The position numbers and the translations under genes were made by a program. Positions 34,701 through 48,300 of a stretch of 64,000 nucleotides of DNA are shown here, piece after piece; the stretch's first letter is position 1, and every line of letters begins with the position of its first letter. This DNA comes from Crambe crambe (taxonomy: Eukaryota; Porifera; Demospongiae; Poecilosclerida; Crambeidae). Location of the stretch: the NCBI GenBank assembly GCA_963924555.1, contig OZ004581.1:3968001-4032000 (forward strand), in the 5' to 3' direction. The notes beneath the pieces are model-generated. The model ran no database searches and was not told where the DNA came from. It saw only the letters and a list, made by a program, of their open reading frames with translations.

Positions 34701-36305
34701 GGAAGTGTCTGAAGGCAAATTAGAAATGAGAATATGATAATTAATTTATTTTTTCCAGCAATGAGAGTGACTGCTAGCTAAAAAATACCATAGATTATTA
34801 TGTCTCATGCACTACTTTAGCTTGACCTTTGCTTTGAACAATAGGCTACACGAAATCTCTAGGCCTCCTTGAGGTAAATCTGCTGAGTGCCTTCTCCTTC
34901 CAGTTACTGTGCAGCATATGGATCCTCTTCTTCTTAGAAAGAGTGAGGCAATCTTTTTGAAATCTTTCTTGGAAGATGTCCAATAATGGTAACAGCAACA
35001 GTGTACCTATCTGTGACAGAGCGCAAGCAATTGATAATGGAATAAACATTTAAGGGCTCTGACATGCACCCATGTGCTTGTTTTGCAGGTTGCGAGGGAT
35101 TGATAAGACCCCTTTTCTCAAGTACTATCACATATGTACTGGATTCTTTCATTAAATTCTCCTTCAACATGGCTCTCTCTTTGGCACGTCAAACGATCAC
35201 CTAGTTCGTGTACATTGCAATCTCTGTTGTTTTTCATTGCTGTCTTTTAGTCAGTTCTCTGCATGGGCTTGATTTGTTGGCAAAGACGGCCAAGAAGCAT
35301 CAGCACTCTCTTCACGGTGTAGCATTACTGCGTAGTTACTGCGAGACTGAGCCTAGTCTGTCTGTTTGTCTTTAGTAGACCCTAGAGCTTGAAGCTGTGT
35401 TGGCTTACAGCTGGAGCTAGCTAGCTAGCTAGTGCTAATAATGCACGTGCTCGATACGCATCACCGCGCATCATTGCGCGTGCTATTAATACGTACCATC
35501 ATAGATACATAGTCGCCTTTGGCACTGTGCCTCGGCACTCTGGTGCCGAGGCAAAAATTATAGCATTTGAATGAACCATTTCTGAAATAAGTAGTTTGAT
35601 GATGATGAACGACCAGATGAAAACAGTAATTTTGGAAGTTGCTGTAAAATGATCTGCATTGTCTTCTGGTCTTCATACTTGAGTCCTAACACATTGAAGG
35701 TGTTCTGTCTTCAAGTTAGGAGTTGCTGACTGTAGAAGGAAAGTATTCTGGAGTTATACTAAGTATTAGTCCAATGGAGCGACCCGTGCCATCTCTGATA
35801 CTTCAGCTGTCCATTAATTAGTGGCCTAGGTATTGAATTGTGTTAATAACTACTAAATTACGTGCTTATATGACAATTATAGCTAGCATATGTTTTCTTG
35901 AAGCCATAATGCTTATAACATAAAGAACACTTTCTTGGTTGCTTGAATGCATGTTTTTCTTGTTAGCTCTGCCTCCAAGGCTATAAGTTAACTCAATCAT
36001 GCCTGGATATAGATTGCATGTGAGTTTGATCAATCGATCCTTACCAAATTGGGACCTGAATGAGGTAGGCTAGTCCCACAGGCATATTACAGTGGGACAT
36101 TGAACTCTGTGAGCTCTAGTTAATTCGTTTATAATCTGAAATGGTTAGGCAAATAGAGAGTGCAATCAAAAATTTTTGATGACCACACCTACTTATAATT
36201 AAGTGATCAACAGTTTGCCATCAACTACAATATTGATACTATATGGTAAAAAGATATTTGAAGCACATTAAGTTAGTGGTGTATGGTGGTGGTGGTGGTG
36301 GTGGT

Positions 36306-36336
<31 letters not shown>

Positions 36337-39300
36337 GGAGAACGACGACGTACTTACTGTCCTATACCATAGTATACTATTTTACTGTCATGGTATCACA
36401 TTTTGCATTTTCCAGAACCAAAACTCAAAGCTACTTTATATCTTCATCCAAATGATGATGACCTAGTTCTGGGAAAAGATTATGAACTGCAATGCAAGCC
36501 TGAATTGGATATTCCAGGAATGTATATTAGTCGTTTCAGACTTGATTGTACCTGTGATTGGCACAAAGAAGGAGAACTCACAGACATTAAAGAAGAAAGT
36601 TTTAGCTTGGAATCTTTCAAATTTTCTGATGCTGGACGCTATGCTTGTACAGTTACTGTTAAATCTGATCTTCTTGATAGTCCCCTTGAGTTAACAGAAG
36701 AAATAGATGTGAAACCAAGACTAGGTAAGACACTATAGTAAGTTATGTTCTGTCCAATCAAAGGAATGCATTGTGTAAAGCAAGAATTTGTGCCAATTTA
36801 TAAATAATGAGGGATATTTGATGGTTGAGTCTGATGTAAACATCCCGAAGGCATAGGCATAAGTAATTTAGACTCTATATATAGCTGTCAAGAACTGAGC
36901 AATCTGACTAGTCAGAGCAGATGATGTAAATCACATATTAGCCTCTGGACCTTGGATAAATCTTAGATCTGATCAGATTAGATGTTGTATTAGCATAATG
37001 GGTGCATGTGAGCTGTTTCCAATCCTGTGTACGTAGTCTAATTATCTAAGGATAAATTGTATCTATTGGGGGGGGGGGGGGGGGGAGGGGGGGAGGGGGG
37101 AGAGGCAGGAGATCCCTCAGAATTCCTGATCCTGAGTCCTGGTGCTTCTATGCTCAGTAATTACCAAATCTATATTCCAATTACTGCAGCGAAAAAATGC
37201 CAGGAAGAAATGAAGAAGATGTATGAAGAGATGCAGTTTGATCCCATTGATGAACAGTGGACGATGGATCATGTTATCAAACTTTCACTTGAGAATCAGG
37301 AAGGTAAGGAAAAACCTGGAGCTGGAAATGAAGGGACTCTAGAAGTTTCAAAGATTTACGAATCCTCTGAACACATCAGAGTAATTAAGGGGAAACCTGG
37401 AGCTGGAAAAACTACACTTATGAGAAAAATTAGTAATGACTGGTCACTTGGAAAGATCGAAGAGTTTTCAGAAAAGATACTCGTTCTGGTTATAATCAGA
37501 GATCTTCGTCAAAACTACAGTGTAGAAAACATCATAAATCAATCATGCTCATCGTTGAGCAGCGGAAAGCGTAAATACCTTCTTCAATGTCTTGACAGTG
37601 GTCAAGGAGAGGATTTTGTGTTTTTATTGGATGGATTAGATGAATATCAAGACAAAGTTTCCAATGCACCATACATTGAAAATATTCTAAGTGAGAAGAT
37701 GTTAAAGAAAGCCACAATTATTGCTACATCCAGATACTCTGCCTACTTACTCAAAAAAATTATCAGAAATAATGCCTGCTATTTTGAAATCAAAGGTTTT
37801 CTTGAAGATGAAGTATTTGATTACTTTAAAGAACGTTTTAAGGAGGATAATGACAAATGTAGTGAAGTGAAAAGATATCTAACAGAAAATCCTAACATGG
37901 TGAGGTTATGCTATATACCCTTACACTGTGCTATTATGGCAAATATATTTGAAGAACATAAAAAAAAAGTTCAAACTAAGACGGAAACACAGTTTTTCGA
38001 GATGCATACAAGATATAGAATTGTCCGATCAGTACATAGACAGGGTGATAGTAATTTTCAACCACTAACACTTGATGAACTTGAGGGTAAAAACAAAGAA
38101 CTATTTGATTATATTTGCAAGTTAGCATACCATGCAACAATGGAAAATACACAAAGTTTAGATGAGAAGGATCTAAAGAGGCTCAAACTTAAGCGTGATA
38201 ATTTCCGTTCAGATCAGGCTAATATAAATGGAGGCCAAAACATGCTAGGGTTACTTGTTATCACCCCCGATAAACCACGAGGTTTACTTATCAACAAATA
38301 CAGTTTTACTCATCTCGCTGTTCAAGAATTCTGTGCAGCGTTTCACATTGCTAAACTGCCACAGCAAAGTATAACTGAGATCATCAAGGATGAGAAACGC
38401 CGTAATCGCCTCAATTCTGTGTGGAAGTTTATTTGTGGACTACTAGACTTCACTAACAACTCTAATGGTGCATTGCAAGCATTTCATAATTTAATGGAAA
38501 AATATACAAATGAAGGAGAAAAATTGCTTTTCAAGATTCAGTGTGCCCATGAGACTCAGGAACAAGAGCCATGTATAGTCCTTTATAAATCCCTCAAAGA
38601 AATGAAGATTTCGAGCATGACACCACCAGAACTTTCACTTTTCATGGATACGATGAAAATATTAGGGAGTGCGAACACCGAACTTCCAGATCTTGAATGT
38701 ATCGGGTGAGTGTCATTGATATGGCTGGTATGTACAGCAAGCATAATCATATAGTACAATGCGGTTTTATTATGCTCTAGCCAAATCACAGCTGTAAGGT
38801 CATAGGGCAGTTGTAAATAAATCAAGTAGTGAAATTTTTTCAGAAAGTGTAAATAGCAGTGCATGCACAGAAGTACTTAATTTAGCAACAATTCTTCCAG
38901 TGTTTACCATGGTTCTACTCCATTTATATAGTGTACTAATTACATGATATGTAAACATCCTTTCAAGTTTGTAGTGAAGATGAGATTTACTCTCCATATC
39001 CCTACACAGCCTTTATTTCAACCAGATTGAAGATGAAGGAGCCAAGGTTCTCTCTGGAGCCTTGAGGAAGATGCCCAACCTTCAGGTTTTAGAGTAAGTT
39101 GACCTATGTACAGCTAACTACAACAGCACTCGTGTCCAACTTACACTGATTAATATTCATGTTGCTGATACAATATAACAAGTAAGCTAGTTACATGTGA
39201 GCTGTAACTACATGAGGGAAAAAACATTGAAAAAAAATCATAGGGATGACCATTGTTCAAAAAAAGTAAGCAAACAAGGGTAGAGGGATGAAGGGGGGAT

Positions 39301-42300
39301 AATCTTTGTTCTGTATATCCAACCTACATAATATATCACAGGTACTGATAATGTATTGTTGGCTGGATTTAGAACATAGTTCAGTGGTTTTACGATATTT
39401 CTAACTGACTTCGAAAGGAACGACAGCAGGTTTTCTAAGTGCCTAACAGTAGGTTTTCTAAGTGCCCCAGGCTCTTAGAAAACCTACTGTTAGGCACTTA
39501 GAAAACTTACTGTTAGGCATTATCTTGTTTATGTTACTATAGCTACTAATGTGATCACCAAGGAGATGTGAAAGAAGTATTTGATGTTAGGCATTATCTT
39601 GTATATGTTACTATAGCTACTAATGTGATCACCAAGGAGATGCGAAAAAAAGTATTGATTCTTTTTGTGTTTTGTATAAGTAAATATAATCATGATCATG
39701 GAATGTTTAAGATAGCTAGATTTAGCTACATAAATAGCTAAAATATGATCGAAGTGTTTGTTCTATCTAAGTTACTGAGCTGATCCAGCATTGTAGTTGT
39801 TGAAGTTAATGTTAATGGTACTGCATGAGTTAAAAGTGAAAGATCCTGTTTTTGAGGCCAAGCAATTTGGGAGGGAGAGGAGTATTGCTATTTGTCAGTG
39901 ATGGCATAAGAGCACTTATTGCCATCTGATCTTTGAAACAGCATTAACTAACTTATTTCTTCCCACTGGTGAGATTGAGTACCAGCAGTCTTTTTTGGTT
40001 TCTTGAGTGGTACTAAATAAAAAGCATTAGCTGGAACTTCTAGAGGGCAGAGTGATAGGTATAGTTTGAAGAGTCGAACAAAGCACCTAGACGGATTGTC
40101 TATGTTGGCATAGTGACATACTACTTTTGGTTTTACTTTGGTTTTACTTTTCGACCTTTGATTCTTCCTGGACCGTTTTTGGAAATATCTTCTGTGTACA
40201 ACAGGTAGGACTTCTCACCTGGTTTTTTCAATAACTTGAATCTGACATGGGTTGTGTCGTAAATTTCTGTGCTCATCCCCACTGCGTAGAGCAAAATATA
40301 GGCCGTTCATGTAGATGATGGTATTAAGAGGACTGTGGTCACCTAAAATCTTCTCTTTCCACAATAATTCCTCCTCGTCTTCAGTGATTGCCTCAGCTTA
40401 CCTGTGCACAGACCCCAGTCCTTTTGATTGCAACCGCTTCATTTCTGCATCTAGACTTCCACAAAATCCAAAATGTCAACAGTCTTTCTGCAACCTAGAC
40501 CAGAAGTCCATCAACATAATATAAATTTTTTTTTCAGTATAATATTGCGCACTCAACCCGCGAATTAATTCTAATTCTGGGTAAATGGCGGATTTTATAG
40601 GCTATCACAGGAATCACGCTAAAACATAGAAACCATCGACAGCCCTCAGGCCTTTAGTAGCACCCTCGCTTCGCTTGGGATGCTACAGCCTCAGGCCTTC
40701 GGGTGTCTAAATTACTTAGATCCCTTGGTCTCACTGTCTAACTATTATATACAGAACAAAGATTGACCCCCTTCTACCCTTGTTAGTTCATTCATTAGTA
40801 AGTACATTTGGCAATGGAAAGAGGGTTGGGGAAGCTGCAATAGTTGTGGGTTGACTGCTCACCGGATGGTTCGTGGAGACTTGAGACAATTGAGAGAAAC
40901 TATATATCATGTCGGCCATTGATGTTGATGGCATTGTAGTGTAAGTACACTATACAAGAACCATCATAAGGCTGCTGTAGTGGTTTCCTGACAGCATTAT
41001 ATCAAATGGAGACATGCATGGAAAAGGCTAGAGCATATGGCTTCATCCTGACTGAGTTAAACTGAAGCATTCACTGGGAGATATAGACTAGTGCAAAACA
41101 CCAACTCAGCAGCAGTATTTTTGAGTGCTGTACGAACACCCAGGAGTACCATGGGTAGGATATCTGTCAAGTGTTCTGGATTGGGGTGTGCTTTCAGAGA
41201 TGCTTTCAGTTGAAATCGCTCTATGAGTCTATTTGCAATGAGGTGATATGATGTAGTGTGAAGATTTTTTGCTTAAGAGATGAATGAGTTTCTCCCTATG
41301 TAAGTGTGCACTCAAAAATTGATGTCCACAATCAGTATTTCCAACCATTTATGAATGCTTGAGCAACAGTCTCTTCTGTGATATCTGCCATTGGAATGGC
41401 TTCCAGCCAACATATGAAAAGATCAATACAGGTGATGATATAGCTAGGTACAGCTAGCTGATGGATGGACCTATGATAGTGAGATGAATCTTATCAAAGT
41501 GGACATTGGGGGTAGCAATAGTGAGTGGGGTAACTGTATATCTCTGTACCTTTGATTGTTGACATTGTAGATAGGATCAAGTCCATTGTCTAATATCAGC
41601 ATTGATGCTCGGCATACAAACTGGGAGTAAAAATTGCACGGTGAAAACTAATTGGAACAAAAGGATGGCTACCGTAAGTTTGAGTGAGTGTAGCAAGGCT
41701 TGCAAGTGTGTAAGTTCAGGATCATCTGATTATGCTATAGTCATTGTTCTGGGTACGATGACTGGGATCCCAGTGAATCATCCAAGTTCAGTGTATTTGA
41801 TGGCCAAGTAGATTGAGAAGTTCACAATCAAATTAATGTGTTGGTTTGAGTGTTTTGAGATTGGACACCACTGATAATTGATGTATTGCTGAAGGATTCC
41901 TCCAACTGCTACATTGTCATGATGCAGGTTGGTGCATCTGGTTCTGGGTGAGCAAGGAGTGTAGCACTAGCCAGCACTTGTATTGAATGCTGTCATGGCA
42001 GTGTCATTCCACACCATGGTCTTTGAGCTGTTTGTGAGTGGTGTGTTGAGTGGCTGCAGGGTGTTCACACAGGAACTTGTGGTAGAAGTTCGCAAAGACC
42101 AAGGAATTCATGATATTTCTGTTATCAAAATGACTTTAAATTTGTCCTCTAGTAGACCATTCCATCACTGTTAATGTGGTGGCCAAGGAAAATTGAGAGA
42201 GATTAAGATGCTGCTTGTGCTCTTTTGGGCTGGAACTAGTGATCAATATATAAGTCATAGCAGAAGTGGAGGCTACGCAGCACCTGTTCCATGAATTGCT

Positions 42301-45300
42301 GAAACATTAATTTTGGGCAGCATTCAAAAAAGGCATATGGAGGAATTCAAAAGGAATGGTTACTGCTGTCTTGGAGATATCAGGAGGCTCCACTGGGATT
42401 TAGTGGTATGTAGATGAGATGAAAATTGGCTTGGGTGTTATGGCCTGACAACTTTCAGCCACATACTTTATCAGAGTACGATAGTACTCTCTAAGTAGGG
42501 ATGGCACGGATGATCCATTGGAGTAGTACTTAATATTTTCTTTCATAGTTCCAGAATACTTACTTCCTGCAGTCAGCAACTCCTAACTTGAAGACAGAAC
42601 ACCTTCAATGTGCTAGGACTCGAGTATGAAGATCAGAGAACAAAACAGTATCATTTTACAGCGACTTCAAAAATCGCCGTTTTCATCTGGTCGTTCATCG
42701 TCATCGTCATCATCATCAAACAACTTATTTCAGAAATGGTTCGTTCAAATACTATAATTCTCTACTCAGAAATGACTGCGCTATGATCCTTTACCTTTAA
42801 ATCGACATGTTCGAAAATATCACATCATTTTCCAACTTGTTAGCTTTCAACCTACAATGAGGCAGACATTTTTATGCCCCACCCCATACACGTGATTCTT
42901 GGATTGACCTCGCAACTGCTAGTGAATCTGGAATCTATCATTAGCTTTCTCAGTCTCTCGATACTCAGAGCGTAAACCCTAGGCACTAGTCTGGTTATGA
43001 ATCAAGCCTTGATGTCAGGTACATATCAGTAAAGGCCCTAAAAATTATAAGCAATCTTATTATAAACTGTATAGATCTTCCAGATCAGATTCATTTCAGC
43101 TCATACAATATTATGATGAAATCTCCAATGAACTACATAGCTACAATACGTGAACTTTAACTTTTGATACCATCCAGTTGCCTATAATAAAATAATAGAA
43201 CATTACATCAAAAAAGATGATGAACAAGCAAAGGAAAAAAAAAATATTCTAAATAAAGAGAAGTAGGGATGGCTGTGTGCGGTTCAAAAAAGTTCAGCAA
43301 CAAGAAAATGAATTCCCCTTACCCACCACCAACTACGAGGTAACTATTCCTACTCCACTCCCTTTATATCTCATCATGGGAGTGAAGTAGGAATAGTTAC
43401 CTCATAGTTGGTGATGGATAAGGGGAGCTCATTCTCTTGTTGCTGAACTTTTTTGAACCGCACACAGCCATCCCTACTCCTCTTTTTTATCCTTTACTTG
43501 TGACCACTTAGCCATGCATGCATTTTCACCTTTGGAACAATGGTACATGAACTTTGGGTGTTAATCTGTGTCAAGTGTTAGGGCAATGTGCCATATTCTT
43601 CATGTACAAAGAATATACTGACAATTTAAGCTTGGTAGTTGTAGCTAATGAATTTGTAAATAAAGGAGATAGGAGATCCCGTGTATGTATTTTTGATGTC
43701 AGTAACGCATCTCCTCATGGTACCTAAAAAAGACCCCCAGAGATTGGCGTCCTTAAGCTTGTGGTGACTACTGCTACCCTGAACAATGCTATTGTTCCCA
43801 ATCATTACGTCACATCCAAGATTTCATGTCTACACTATACAGGGCACTATTCAGGGGTGGCTCTGGCATATTGTGGTCAGGCCAAGGGGTTATTACCAGT
43901 TGCTGGACAGGCTATACCCAGTTCCATCATGTGCTCAATTCCTGATGAGCAATTTGTAGTGATTCGGGAGCTAGTTGATGAGGACCAGCAGTCTTGATGT
44001 GGTGTATCACACTGTACTTGATTGGGAAATCAATGGAGATCAGCAATGATGAAGACCCATCAGAAATTATCGTGAAGGCTGAGGTCAAGGGTGAGCAAAC
44101 AAGTTCCAAAAGTTGCTATTGTGTAGTTCCTTGAAGGCTGAAATTTTCCTGTTGATGTGTCGACTTGGTATGTGAAGGAGGTATCACACTGACTTCTGCA
44201 CCAGTAACAATAAGGAAATGGAGGCTGGTACAGTGATTGTTAATATAATGGACTACTAGTTGTAGGCCAGTAGACTTGACCACTTCCTGGAGACGCATAA
44301 CCTCAAATCGAAGCTGCTCCACTTCTGTATGGATGAAGTAACCACTTTCACCACCCTGTCAGCTAGTTCTGCCAGTGTCAGCAGCAGAGGCTCAACCTAT
44401 GGAGAGCTAGGAGGAATTCTCAGAGGAAAGCACCATCAGTGATTCCAGCTCAGTCTCCTAATAACTGCTGCATCTGAGAAAGCAATTATGTTGGCTTGCA
44501 GTCCCCTATATAGCTCTTCTGTAGTGCCCTGTAGTGTAGATATGAAAATCTTGGATGTGAGGTAATGATCAGTGATAGTAGCATTGTTCAGGACACAGTA
44601 GTCATGTGGAGAGGTTATTACCAGTTGCTGAAAACTATTAGCTCACATTGCTAAACTTGTTAGAGAAATTGATAGCAAGTTTTTGTCGAGATAGGTTCCT
44701 CCTTATGCTCTTTTGGATTTTTGGCTGGTTTTAGTGATGTATTAGCAGGATACAAAACCTATATAATACCATACTCTATCCAAAAAAATTTCCATCTGAG
44801 AGTCAGCTCATTCACTTCACTTCCTCACTGAATTACTTGAACATTCCCTAACTACAGTAGCCATACTCCATCAGGAAGTCCTTGATCATGACCTAGTCTA
44901 ATGAGATTGTATCCCAAACTTAGTTATGTTGTAACTAGTGAATCATTCAATAATATCCTTTCACAGCCTTCCCGGGAACAGGATTGGAGATGGAGGAGTT
45001 AAGGCTCTATCTGAAGTCTTGGAGAGCATGAAACAACTTAAAGAGTTAAAGTGAGTTGCAATGATATATTCTTACAAGCCACACCCACTAGTATATATAT
45101 AGTACATTTATCCCATAGACAAGCCATTGAACAAATCCCCATATTCAATGATTTCATGGAATACTGAGCACTCTATAAACTTTATTAGGCCACTATTAAT
45201 AGAATCCTAGTTTCCTGTCCAAGAAGACATCCACAAGTGCTACAGGCGGGAGGTTATTAATTATTGCTTTGTTGTTTGTCTCAAATGTCCTGTCTTGATC

Positions 45301-48300
45301 ATTCACCATGGGCTTTCTCAAAAGAGCTGTATGATGTCCAAACTGCTGCACTCTACTGCACTCATGAGCAGTATTTAGCAGTAATAATATTTTTTGATGT
45401 GGTGACATTTTCAATATGCGGGCGGTGGACAGGAAACAATCATTCCATTAATAGTGGCCTTATTAACTTCTACCAAAGACTCTATGAACATCTACAATGT
45501 ATTGTTGTCAGCTGTGAGCGAATAAATCACTTATTACAAGCCACAAGTTAGTGTGAGATATGGCAATTAATTTCATAAGCCGAAGGCAAGTGACATATCT
45601 CACAGCTGACAAGTGTAATAAGTGATTTATTCGCTCATGCACAGCTGACAACAATACAATAATATAGAAATTCATAGAGTCTTCTGCAGAAGTTAACAAC
45701 AATATTTATAGAGTGCCATGAAATATAACTGTTGAGTGTGTCTATGGGACAAATTTACTAGTGGGTGTGGCTTATCAGAACAATAAGTATATATTATACA
45801 CATACTAGGTACATTAGGAAAGTTGTTGAATAGCTTGAAACAACAATTTGGAAAGTTTCAAACTCGTGCATGCTTCCATTGCACGATTGTTTTGCATTGC
45901 CCTAATGTACTAAATTGCAAGCTTTTCTCTTGCTCTTCAATTAGTGTTCTTTTACAGTTATAGTGTGTACTCTGATGACTCTACATACGTAATCATCTCT
46001 GGCTATGTTTCTTGTGCAGTGGCTCCTTTATACAAAGGAGCTATGAAAATATTCCAAATGGCTTAACTTTTGAAGTCTTGCATGTGTCAATTGATTTTCA
46101 AGGTCTTGTAGGTCAAGCTAGTGCTCGCTATACTTGAAGCACAGGATGAAAGTGTTTCTTCTTCTGTTGAGCAGCCATCATGGCTAAGATTGGGATCTTT
46201 CCGAAAGCAAGTAAGTAAGACTGTGAAGAATGGGACTCAAATATGAAGAACAGAAGACGAAGCACTATCATTTTACAGTGACTTCTAATATCGCTGTTTT
46301 CATCTGCTCGTTCATCATCATCAAACAACATATTTGAGAAATGGTTCATTAAAAGCTATAATTTTTATGCCAATCTACTCGATCTTTAACATGACATGTT
46401 CAATAACGGCGCATCACTTCCAACCTAGCTTACAGTGCAGTGGTAAAGGGTCACTTATGCAGTGCACATTTTAAGCTCCATCAAATCAAGTTATTTATTG
46501 TCACTTAGTTCATAATTATTTATAAGCTAGAAAGCCTACCTTAGTTCTGGTGATTTTCCAACTCTTTGTTCCATGCACAACGCTTTCGTGGCTGGCAAAC
46601 TTTTATTTAAGGATCATAGTTGTGATTTATAAGCTTACAGAAAAAAAATTTTTTTGTTAATTATGACTCATTAAAATTACTCCTATACATTTAGCTACGT
46701 CATACCAAAATTTAATAGTAGCAAACAAAGACAAATTTTAAGCTAGCACAATGGATGGATAACCATGTGTCCATTTCTATCATTTATTCAGATGTATGAA
46801 ATGACTTCAAGAGTCTGCTACAATAGGATCATTTCAGTGAAGTCAACTTCAGTACTGCATTTGTTATCGTCATAGCCTCTGCCATTTCACTGTAGTTCTA
46901 CTTGTCTGAAACAGAAAATCTGGCTGAAAAGTATTAGCTCACATTGCAACACAGATATTGATAGCAAGTTTGTCGAGATAGGTTCCATCCTAGTCTAGGT
47001 TTACATCCTCTTGCTCTGCATTTGTTAGAGCTGATCCGTGTTGCTTGGCTGGTTTTAATGATGTATTACCAGGATACAAAACCTGGGATATCCCTATATA
47101 GCTAATACCATACTCTATTATACATATATCAAAACAATTTCAATAGTCATCATCTGAGAGTCAGCTCATTCACTTTGCTCCCTCACTGAATTAACGTAAC
47201 ATTTTGCATTATTCCCAGTCATACTCCGTCTGATCATGACCTGGTCTAACGAGATTGTATCCCAAGCTTGGTTATGTTTAGAATAGAAAGCCATAAGTCA
47301 ATATGAGATATGGCAATAAATTTCATAAGCCGAAGGCGAGTGACTTATCTCACAGCTGACAACTGTAATAAGTTCCATATTCCAATGGTTTAACTTTTGA
47401 AGTCTTGCATGTGTCAATTGATTTTCAAGGTCTTGTAGGTCAAGCTAGTGTTCGCTATACTTGAAGCACAGCATGAAAGAGTTTCTTCTTCTGTTGAGCA
47501 GCCATCATGGTTATGATCGGGATTTTTCCGAAAGCAAGAAAGTAAGACTGTGAAGAATGGGACTCAAATATGAAGAACAGAAGATGAAGCACTATCATTT
47601 TACAGTGACTTCTAAAATAGCTGTTTTCATCTGGTCATTCATCATCATCAAATGACCGAAATGGTTCATAAAAAAGCTATAATTCATCCAGAAATGACTC
47701 CACTACAATTTTTTACCTTTAACTCAACATGTTCAACAACAGCGCATCACTTCAGTGAAGTCTTCCAACCTAGCTTTCGACCTACAGTATGGCATCGTTC
47801 CCAGGCCCATTGAAATAGGGCCTGGTATACACTGATTGCGCATGCACATGATTAAATCGTCATAATGACAGCACGTGATTATTATGGTGTAGAAATCAAT
47901 ACTATCACAGCAGGCGCTAGGCTTGTCAAAAGCATCCCTCCACTATAGAGCTTCAGGATCACAAAAGAAAGTACTGTCAGTGCAGAGGCTCGAGTCTGAA
48001 GCAAGAGAAACCATTTTGAGATGAGATGACCATCGATTCCACGCCTCTCAGTCTCTTCCTAAGAGTTCAAACCTGTCGACCATCAGAGCGATGAGTGGAA
48101 ACACTACAGCAGCACAGCGCTGGTCTTCAAACTGCCAGCCAGGAAGCAAGCAAGCCAACCAGCTAGCCAGGAAGGGAAGCGCAGACTCTTCCTGACATCT
48201 GGTTTGCGAGACTACCTGTGGGGAGACATATACGAAGACATCTTTACCGTCGTAAATGGTTGAATGGACAGGTGCTGTTCTTCTTTCAAAGCAAGAATGA

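Larger units (their letters stand above)
32691..34790 (+). pseudogene. Tigger/pogo-like transposase relic, copy 2, split by a foldback element
   Basis: 32691-33280 and 34518-34790 match copy 1 (28290-28930 and 28935-29270). Examples are ERNSKGNKRTICHP-like ISPKGKRTICHPKFIF, EWHIAHSSN and KEITIPYVE. The two parts are separated at the TTAA of the motif CTTTTTAAAATGAAAG, which is intact in copy 1. Many stops are present. Confidence 0.65.
31400..36415. other. Intron between Ig4 and Ig5, filled with mobile elements
   Basis: It contains the SAEQRAARL-type relic, a captured exon fragment, a MITE and the second Tigger/pogo copy with its TTAA foldback. The rest (31910-32290 and 35720-36280) has no gene. 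A GCTA-type run lies near 35414-35432. Confidence 0.5.
41300..44600 (-). pseudogene. Decayed Ty3/gypsy element (protease, RT and integrase pieces)
   Basis: Minus-strand pieces run in the usual gypsy order. Gag-like sequence is near 44500-44620. The protease piece FLIVTGAEVSVIPP is at 44116-44322, where the expected active-site Asp is Val. RT pieces at 42175-42410 read DISKTAVTIPFEFLHMPFLN, then ITSSSPKEHKQHLNLSQFSL. An integrase piece near 41340-41450 reads DLFICWLEAIPMADITEETV, AQAFINGWK. It is broken by many stops and by insertion of the R2/R1/MITE block at about 42550-43502. It is unrelated in order to the young element at 21837. Confidence 0.6.
39094..44966. other. Intron (5.9 kb) with mobile-element relics
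   Basis: It contains a family-4 MITE (39205-39380), a palindrome with tandem repeat, a Crypton-like relic, a decayed gypsy element and a family-1 MITE with flanking repeats R1 and R2. No host exon is seen in it. Confidence 0.5.

Noticed and set aside
36243..36455. 70-codon ORF with a long Gly run
   Set aside because: It is the translation of the (GGT)n/G30 tract in an intron. The real exon starts at 36416 in another frame.
37057..37189. N-terminal Gly-rich extension of the NACHT ORF
   Set aside because: It is open only because of the G tract. An acceptor at 37188-37189 in the correct phase gives a better exon start.
43761..43997. 78-codon plus-strand ORF as a host gene
   Set aside because: Its sequence (LNNAIVPNHYVTSKISCLHY) recurs in inverted form at about 44510-44620 within the decayed gypsy element, so it is treated as retroelement debris.
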